From: an uncultured Bacillaceae bacterium
GTDB taxonomy: Bacteria; Bacillota; Bacilli; Bacillales; Alkalibacillaceae
Length of the DNA: 18,651 nucleotides
Direction: 5' to 3'
Assembly: GCA_937983065.1 (NCBI GenBank)
Contig: CALKAL010000017.1
Coordinates: 1-18,651 of the forward strand
In this document: one piece after another, positions 14,129 to 18,651 of the stretch
Layout: each line of letters starts with the position of its first letter
How positions within the stretch are numbered: the first letter of the stretch is position 1
Notes under the pieces: model-generated
The model's database searches: none
What the model saw: the letters and a program-made list of their open reading frames with translations, nothing else
What the model was told of the DNA's origin: nothing
Program-made: the position numbers and the translations under genes

Positions 14129-14134
14129 TATTAT
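14129..14134 (+). promoter_or_regulatory. -10 box of the cytochrome oxidase operon
   Basis: TATTAT at 14129-14134 implies a start near 14141. The -35 region is poor, as expected where an activator binds at -41.5. TATAAA at 14132 is an alternative. Confidence 0.5.
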
Positions 14135-14169
14135 AAAGACATGAAGGGTGCAAAAAGGAGGTTTTATCA

Positions 14170-14331
14170 ATGAGTTCAGTAAGTGAAAAAAAGCAAGAGC
14201 AACATGAACTCCATGAACAGCATGAAAAAGAAGAGCCAAAGCTACACGGCGCCTTCGCATCGGTCTTAATACTCGGTGCTTTTATTGTTGTTTCGTGGGT
14301 CGCGATTTACTTCCTATTTTTAAGTCGATAA
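14170..14331 (+). CDS. cbaD: Cytochrome ba3 oxidase subunit IIa
   Basis: This 53-residue membrane protein is the small third subunit of ba3-type terminal oxidases. About 25 charged, His/Glu/Lys-rich residues precede one membrane helix (ASVLILGAFIVVSWVAIYFL) that ends LSR. The motif LHGAFASVLILGAFIVVSW is typical of the family. AAGGAGGT (14155-14162) lies seven bases before ATG 14170. It is the first gene of the operon; subunit II starts 18 bases downstream. In the Thermus enzyme this helix fills the place of a helix missing from subunit II. Confidence 0.85.
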   Translation: MSSVSEKKQEQHELHEQHEKEEPKLHGAFASVLILGAFIVVSWVAIYFLFLSR

Positions 14332-14349
14332 CCGTAAGGAGGGTAAAAG

Positions 14350-14820
14350 ATGCACATTCATAAGCTTGAAAAAGTTTGGTTAATTATTGGAACTGTTACG
14401 TTAATTGCTTTTTTAACGACGATTGGACTTCAAGCATTTACAGAAGAGCATAAAGCACCACCAAGTGAAAATGAAATTATTGATCCTGAAAAAGTATTGG
14501 AAACAGCACCTTTCGATGATCCAGGTTTAAAACAAGTCGGTGAGAATGAATATGAGCTTGTCATTGTTCTACAATCATACTCATTTACACCTAACAAAAT
14601 TGAAATACCTCAAGGGGCAGAAGTTAAAATTATTGTAACGACAGCGGATGTTGTCCACGGTTTTGAAATTGCAGGTACAAACGTCAATATGATGGTGACA
14701 CCTGGCTATATTAACACGATGACATATACATTTGACAAACCTGGTAGCTATTTAATTTTATGTAACGAATATTGCGGAATTGGGCACCATCTTATGAGCG
14801 CTGAACTGGAGGTGATTTAA
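14350..14820 (+). CDS. cbaB: Cytochrome ba3 oxidase subunit II (CuA)
   Basis: This 156-residue subunit accepts electrons from cytochrome c at a binuclear CuA centre outside the membrane. One N-terminal helix (VWLIIGTVTLIAFLTTIGL) anchors a cupredoxin domain. All CuA ligands are present: His103 (VVHGFEI), then Cys138, Glu140, Cys142, His146 and Met149 in CNEYCGIGHHLM. AAGGAGGG precedes ATG 14350. The short length and single anchor are those of ba3-type rather than aa3-type subunit II. The gene ends directly against the start of subunit I. Confidence 0.93.
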   Translation: MHIHKLEKVWLIIGTVTLIAFLTTIGLQAFTEEHKAPPSENEIIDPEKVLETAPFDDPGLKQVGENEYELVIVLQSYSFTPNKIEIPQGAEVKIIVTTADVVHGFEIAGTNVNMMVTPGYINTMTYTFDKPGSYLILCNEYCGIGHHLMSAELEVI

Positions 14821-16467
14821 ATGTCAAAAATATTAAAAGTAAGTAAGCTAGACGGTAAATTAAGTATGGCACATTTTATCGTTGCCTTTGTTTCTGTCGG
14901 GTTAGCTGGTTTATTCGGATTAATTCAGACGTTAGTTCGGAGTGAATTAATTACCTTACCTTCTTTTATTAACTATTACCAACTCTTAACTGCACACGGC
15001 GTACTAATGGCACTAATATTTACAACATTTTTTATCTTTGGTTTCTTGCATGCAGGGATGAGTCGTACAACAGGAGAGTTAACACGTGGAAATAGACGAC
15101 TAGCTTGGATCGGTTTTTGGCTAATGACAATCGGTACGGTTTTAGCAGCGTTAATGATTGTTGTAGGTGAGGCCACGGTATTGTATACGTTTTATGCACC
15201 ACTTCAAGCATCACCATTGTTTTACATTGGTTTAGCACTTCTAATTGTAGGTACTTATTTTTCTGGGATGTCAACAATCTTCCAATATAATAAATGGAGA
15301 AAAGATCATCCTGGTGAAACGAGCCCATTATTTGCGTACATGGCTGTAGCGACCGTTGTCTTATGGTTTGTCGCAACAGTTGGTGTCGTCATAACCGTAT
15401 TATTCCAATTCATCCCATGGTCATTCGGATGGGTTGAAACGATTAATGTCAGCTTATCACGTACATTGTTCTGGTATTTCGGTCACCCATTAGTCTATTT
15501 CTGGTTACTACCAGCTTATATGGTTTGGTATATTATGTTACCGAAAATACTCGGCACAAAAATATTTAGTGACTCGATGGCAAGATTAGCATTTATCCTT
15601 TTCATCCTTTTATCATTCCCAGTTGGCTTCCACCACCAATTACTAGAGCCAGGAATTAATGAAGGATGGAAGTTTATCCAAGTTATTTTAACATTTGCGG
15701 TCATCGTTCCATCATTAATGACAGCCTTTGCTTTATTCGCAACATTTGAAATGAGGGGCCGTGCACTTGGATCTAAAGGGATTTTTGGTTGGTTCAAAAA
15801 GCTTCCATGGAAAGATGTTCGATTTGTAGCACCATTTATTGGAATGCTCGCGTTTATTCCAGGTGGAGCAGGTGGAATCATTAACGCAAGTAACCAAATG
15901 AACCAAGTCATCCATAATACGATTTGGGTAACAGGGCACTTCCACTTAACAGTTGGTACGACAGTTGCTCTAACATTTATCGGTGTAAGTTATCTCATTG
16001 TCCCGCATATTAGAGGACGTGTTTTAACGAAGCGGGCCAACAGTTTAGGGATATATCAGTCCGTGCTTTGGGCAGTCGGAATGCTCATTATGTCTGGCGC
16101 AATGCATTTCTCAGGTTTATTAGGTAACCCGAGAAGAACTCAAGTGACAAGCTACGGAGGTCATGAAGTTGCATCAGGCTGGGGTGCATATGAAGTTGCG
16201 ATGGCAGTTGGTGGAACCATCCTATTAATCTCTATTATTCTATATATCGGATTGATCATTTACTTAGCATTTTTTGCACCAAAAGGAGTAGAAGAGTTCC
16301 CAATTGGAGAACTAGCGGAACAAAACTTAAAGCTTCCAGCGATTATGGAAAATTGGAAAGTTTGGATTGGTATTGCAATCGGGTTAATTTTATTCGCTTA
16401 TTCAATCCCAATCATTGATATGATTCAAAACGCACCACCAGGATCACCAGGATTTAAGTTCTGGTAA
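14821..16467 (+). CDS. cbaA: Cytochrome ba3 oxidase subunit I
   Basis: This 548-residue catalytic subunit reduces oxygen to water and pumps protons. There are 12-13 membrane helices. Ligands are visible: low-spin haem His59 (LLTAHGVLMAL) and His375; high-spin haem His373 (VTGHFHLTVG); CuB His222 in GHPLVYFWLLPAY, with the cross-linking Tyr226, and His271/His272 in FHHQLLEPG. The pattern is of the B family (ba3), which has high oxygen affinity and only a K-type proton path. The start ATG 14821 follows the stop of subunit II without a gap, with GGAGGTGATT as ribosome binding site. No subunit III or haem A synthesis gene is in the window. Confidence 0.94.
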   Translation: MSKILKVSKLDGKLSMAHFIVAFVSVGLAGLFGLIQTLVRSELITLPSFINYYQLLTAHGVLMALIFTTFFIFGFLHAGMSRTTGELTRGNRRLAWIGFWLMTIGTVLAALMIVVGEATVLYTFYAPLQASPLFYIGLALLIVGTYFSGMSTIFQYNKWRKDHPGETSPLFAYMAVATVVLWFVATVGVVITVLFQFIPWSFGWVETINVSLSRTLFWYFGHPLVYFWLLPAYMVWYIMLPKILGTKIFSDSMARLAFILFILLSFPVGFHHQLLEPGINEGWKFIQVILTFAVIVPSLMTAFALFATFEMRGRALGSKGIFGWFKKLPWKDVRFVAPFIGMLAFIPGGAGGIINASNQMNQVIHNTIWVTGHFHLTVGTTVALTFIGVSYLIVPHIRGRVLTKRANSLGIYQSVLWAVGMLIMSGAMHFSGLLGNPRRTQVTSYGGHEVASGWGAYEVAMAVGGTILLISIILYIGLIIYLAFFAPKGVEEFPIGELAEQNLKLPAIMENWKVWIGIAIGLILFAYSIPIIDMIQNAPPGSPGFKFW

Positions 16468-16485
16468 AAGATTTATAGCTTTAAA

Positions 16486-16522
16486 AATGATCTCACTATT
16501 AATTAGTTGAGATCATTTTTTA
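16486..16522 (+). terminator. Terminator of the cytochrome oxidase operon
   Basis: A ten-base-pair stem AATGATCTCA / TGAGATCATT with a twelve-base loop is followed by TTTTTA. Confidence 0.88.
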
Positions 16523-16550
16523 CTTTTCAATGATATGTGAAAGGTATAAA

Positions 16551-16559
16551 TGATATAAT
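16551..16559 (+). promoter_or_regulatory. Extended -10 promoter of the hemerythrin gene
   Basis: TGATATAAT is a perfect extended -10 element (TG-n-TATAAT). No good -35 is seen. RNA would start near 16566, giving a very short leader that begins at the ribosome binding site AAGGAGGAG. Confidence 0.6.
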
Positions 16560-16582
16560 GCTAGTAAGGAGGAGATACAAAT

Positions 16583-17038
16583 ATGAAGCGACATGAAGCT
16601 TTAAATCCGTTATCTCATCATCACCACCATGCTTTAAAAATAAGTTTACAATTGAAACGAGCTGGGACAGACGAAAGTGACCTATCGTATAAGGAGCTAA
16701 TGCGAGATTTAATTGAGTTTTGGAACGTTGATGGTGAAAATCATTTCCGGGATGAGGAAGAAGTTTTATTTCCTATCTACTTACAATATTCAGCAAGTGA
16801 CGAGCATTTAGTGAAAGAAGCACTATTTCAACACGCAAAAATTCGTTCCCTCGTACATAAATTAAGAAATACGACAGAAGCGCAGTACGATGTGATGAAT
16901 GAACTTGGAAAATTATTGGACGAACATGTTCGCCTTGAGGAAAGAGAACTTTTTCCAATCATAGAGAAAACAGTGCCAGAAAAGTATCTATATCAAGCAA
17001 ATGGCCAGTTTCACCGTGACTCTTATAGTGGTTTTTAA
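16583..17038 (+). CDS. Hemerythrin-domain protein
   Basis: This 151-residue cytoplasmic protein has a four-helix HHE domain expected to hold a di-iron centre. Candidate ligands are in SHHHHHALKI (His12-16), HFRDEEEVLFP (His54, Glu58), FQHAKI (His84) and DEHVRLEERELFP (His115, Glu119). Such domains bind oxygen or nitric oxide, sense redox state, or help repair iron-sulphur clusters; here it could be any of these. It follows the oxidase operon with its own promoter, and oxygen- or NO-linked use fits the setting. A strong site AAGGAGG lies ten bases before ATG 16583. Confidence 0.88.
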   Translation: MKRHEALNPLSHHHHHALKISLQLKRAGTDESDLSYKELMRDLIEFWNVDGENHFRDEEEVLFPIYLQYSASDEHLVKEALFQHAKIRSLVHKLRNTTEAQYDVMNELGKLLDEHVRLEERELFPIIEKTVPEKYLYQANGQFHRDSYSGF

Positions 17039-17152
17039 ACGAATCAGTAAATTTTAAGCATTTTTTAATGTTTTTTGTCATCAATTTTGATAAAATATAG
17101 TCTAAATATATAAAATTAGTTTGAAAGGGATTGTGAAGGTGAGAAATCAATT

Positions 17153-18478
17153 ATGACCGGTCAGGATTGGGCGTATTTATTAACAATCGTTGTTCTGATT
17201 GCATTTACAGCTTTTTTTGTTGCATCAGAGTTTGCGATTGTCAAAATTCGAAGTAGCACAATCGATAATTTAATTAAAAAAGGTAGTAATAAAGCAAAAG
17301 CAACAAAGAAAATTGTATCAAATTTAGATGAGTATTTATCGGCTTGTCAATTAGGTATTACGATTACAGCATTAGGTTTAGGTTGGATTGGTGAGCCGAC
17401 TGTTCAAAGTTTGCTCAGACCATTGTTTGAAGCTTTAGAATTGTCGGATCGCATGACGTATCTATTATCTTTTCTAATTGCTTTTATAATTATTACGTTT
17501 TTACACGTTGTAATTGGGGAATTAGCACCGAAGACATTGGCATTACAGAAAACAGAATGGATTGCTTTAAATTTAGCTCAACCTCTTATATGGTTCTACC
17601 GAATTATGTATCCATTTATATGGCTCCTTAACGGCTCAGCTCGATTATTAACAAGAGCATTTGGAGTAACGATGGATAACACGGAAGAAGCGCATACTGA
17701 AGAAGAGCTGAGGATCATTCTTTCCGATAGTTATGACAGTGGAGAAATTAATCAGTCAGAATATAAATATGTCAATCGTATTTTTGATTTTGATAATCGT
17801 TTAGCGAAGGAAATTATGGTTCCGCGTATGTACGTGGAAGTATTTGAACATGATACGACGATTGAAGAATTTTTACAGCAAGTCGGCAATTTGAGATATA
17901 CGCGATACCCTGTCGTTAAAGGGGATCATGATCATATTATTGGCTTAATTAATTTGAAACAAGTACTTACATCAATCAACGAAATTCAAGATATGAAAAA
18001 TGAAACGATTCGTACGTTTACGCGTCCGATTATTCGGGTGATTGAAACGATTCCAATCAAATTACTTCTTAAGAAAATGCAAAAAGATCATATTCATATG
18101 GCTGTTTTAGTTGATGAATATGGCGGGACATCTGGAATTGTTACCGTAGAAGATATTTTAGAAGAAATTGTTGGTGAAATTCAAGACGAGTTCGATACAG
18201 AGGAACAAGAGTTAATTTATAAAATTAAAGATAATCACTATATTTTTGACGGTCGTGTATTAGTCGACGAAGTAAATGAACTACTTGATCTAGAAATTGA
18301 AGTCGATGAAGTAGACACGATTGGTGGTTGGTTATTAACCGAAAATCCTGATCTAAAAGAAGAAGGAAAAGTTGAATACGAACAGTTTTTGTTTATCATT
18401 AAAAAAATAGATCAATATTCGATTCGAAAAGTCGAAGTGAAAAAACAAGATAAGCAACCTGTCGTTCAAGAGGAATAA
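17153..18478 (+). CDS. CNNM/HlyC-CorC-family transporter-like protein
   Basis: This 441-residue membrane protein has the standard three-part architecture. A CNNM (DUF21) domain of about four membrane segments spans residues 1-~190, with the typical FFVASEFAIVKIR and GELAPKTLALQ. Two CBS domains follow at ~215-345 (VPRMYVEVFE and LVDEYGGTSGIVTVEDILEE). A C-terminal CorC_HlyC domain follows at ~360-435 (YIFDGRVLVDEVNELLDLEI). Family members bind Mg2+-ATP at the CBS pair and are linked to Mg2+ export or resistance; older names as hemolysins are misleading. AAGGTGAG lies upstream of ATG 17153. Length is normal for the family. Confidence 0.9.
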   Translation: MTGQDWAYLLTIVVLIAFTAFFVASEFAIVKIRSSTIDNLIKKGSNKAKATKKIVSNLDEYLSACQLGITITALGLGWIGEPTVQSLLRPLFEALELSDRMTYLLSFLIAFIIITFLHVVIGELAPKTLALQKTEWIALNLAQPLIWFYRIMYPFIWLLNGSARLLTRAFGVTMDNTEEAHTEEELRIILSDSYDSGEINQSEYKYVNRIFDFDNRLAKEIMVPRMYVEVFEHDTTIEEFLQQVGNLRYTRYPVVKGDHDHIIGLINLKQVLTSINEIQDMKNETIRTFTRPIIRVIETIPIKLLLKKMQKDHIHMAVLVDEYGGTSGIVTVEDILEEIVGEIQDEFDTEEQELIYKIKDNHYIFDGRVLVDEVNELLDLEIEVDEVDTIGGWLLTENPDLKEEGKVEYEQFLFIIKKIDQYSIRKVEVKKQDKQPVVQEE

Positions 18479-18511
18479 TTTAAGTTTATAAATATTTTAA
18501 ATGAATGAGAT

Positions 18512-18541
18512 ATAGGAAGGGGAATCCCTTCCTATTTTTTT
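18512..18541 (+). terminator. Terminator of the CNNM-type gene
   Basis: A perfect ten-base-pair stem ATAGGAAGGG / CCCTTCCTAT with loop GAAT is followed by seven Ts. Confidence 0.92.
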
Positions 18542-18560
18542 GGTTGTACAATAAATGGTG

Positions 18561-18588
18561 TTGATGTCAGTGCGATCTAAGCTATAGT
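18561..18588 (+). promoter_or_regulatory. Possible promoter for a gene beyond the window
   Basis: TTGATG (18561-18566) and TATAGT (18583-18588) are 16 bases apart. The last 60 bases hold no start of a gene that I can recognise. Confidence 0.35.
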
Positions 18589-18651
18589 AAAAAGATTTTA
18601 TACATTTAAAGTTTGTTAGGTAGCTAATAATACTTTTAAAAAACGTCTAAT

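Noticed and set aside
15032..15945. Several minus-strand open frames opposite the oxidase subunit I gene
   Set aside because: They are shadows of a highly conserved gene with clear ligands; no ribosome binding sites or domain patterns are seen.
17073..17101. Promoter before the CNNM-type gene (TTTTGT-17-TATAGT)
   Set aside because: The region is very AT-rich, the -35 is poor and several -10-like hexamers compete, so no single promoter can be supported.

Overview
The window is 18.6 kb of AT-rich, gene-dense chromosome. It most likely comes from a member of the Bacillaceae (Bacillota). Evidence: strong AAGGAGG-type ribosome binding sites, frequent TTG/GTG starts, hairpin-plus-T-tract terminators, a NatKR-NatAB locus like that of Bacillus subtilis, B. 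subtilis-type LexA, Rex and Fnr operators, and a lipoprotein signal. Several proteins are very acidic, which would fit a salt- or alkali-tolerant species, but this is only suggestive. I see no phage, insertion sequence, tRNA, rRNA or CRISPR array.

Layout. (1) 25-918: nicotinamidase-like cysteine hydrolase. (2) 1140-3197: an unusual protein joining an ECF-type sigma factor to a membrane anchor and a large acidic outer domain, followed by a 20-bp-periodic repeat array and a terminator. (3) 3544-4746: lipoprotein with a glycoside-hydrolase-like barrel (DUF4015). (4) 5053-8800: a natKR two-component pair (minus strand) divergent from natAB, a sodium-export-type ABC transporter. A 21-bp-spaced direct repeat lies exactly midway between natR and natA. 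(5) 9126-10371: a three-gene operon of Nudix hydrolase, GNAT acetyltransferase and VOC protein. (6) 10387-10556, minus strand: a 33-residue holin-like toxin gene whose promoter carries a perfect match to the Bacillus LexA (DinR) box. (7) 10843-12984: an aconitase of about 650 residues coupled to a 57-residue zinc-finger protein. (8) 13155-13754: TRIC-family channel protein (YvgT-like). (9) 14049-16467: a ba3-type cytochrome oxidase operon (IIa-II-I) with Rex-like and Fnr-like operators upstream. (10) 16583-17038: hemerythrin-domain protein. (11) 17153-18478: CNNM/CorC-type membrane protein with CBS domains.

The gene content points to respiration and redox control (ba3 oxidase, hemerythrin, Rex/Fnr sites, aconitase, nicotinamidase) and to ion or envelope homeostasis (NatAB, TRIC, CNNM, membrane-tethered sigma factor). 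The most notable items are the SOS-type holin-like toxin, the sigma-ectodomain fusion, the tandem Rex and Fnr sites, the NatR direct repeat, and a family of intergenic arrays with a nearly exact 20-bp period that recurs at several places.
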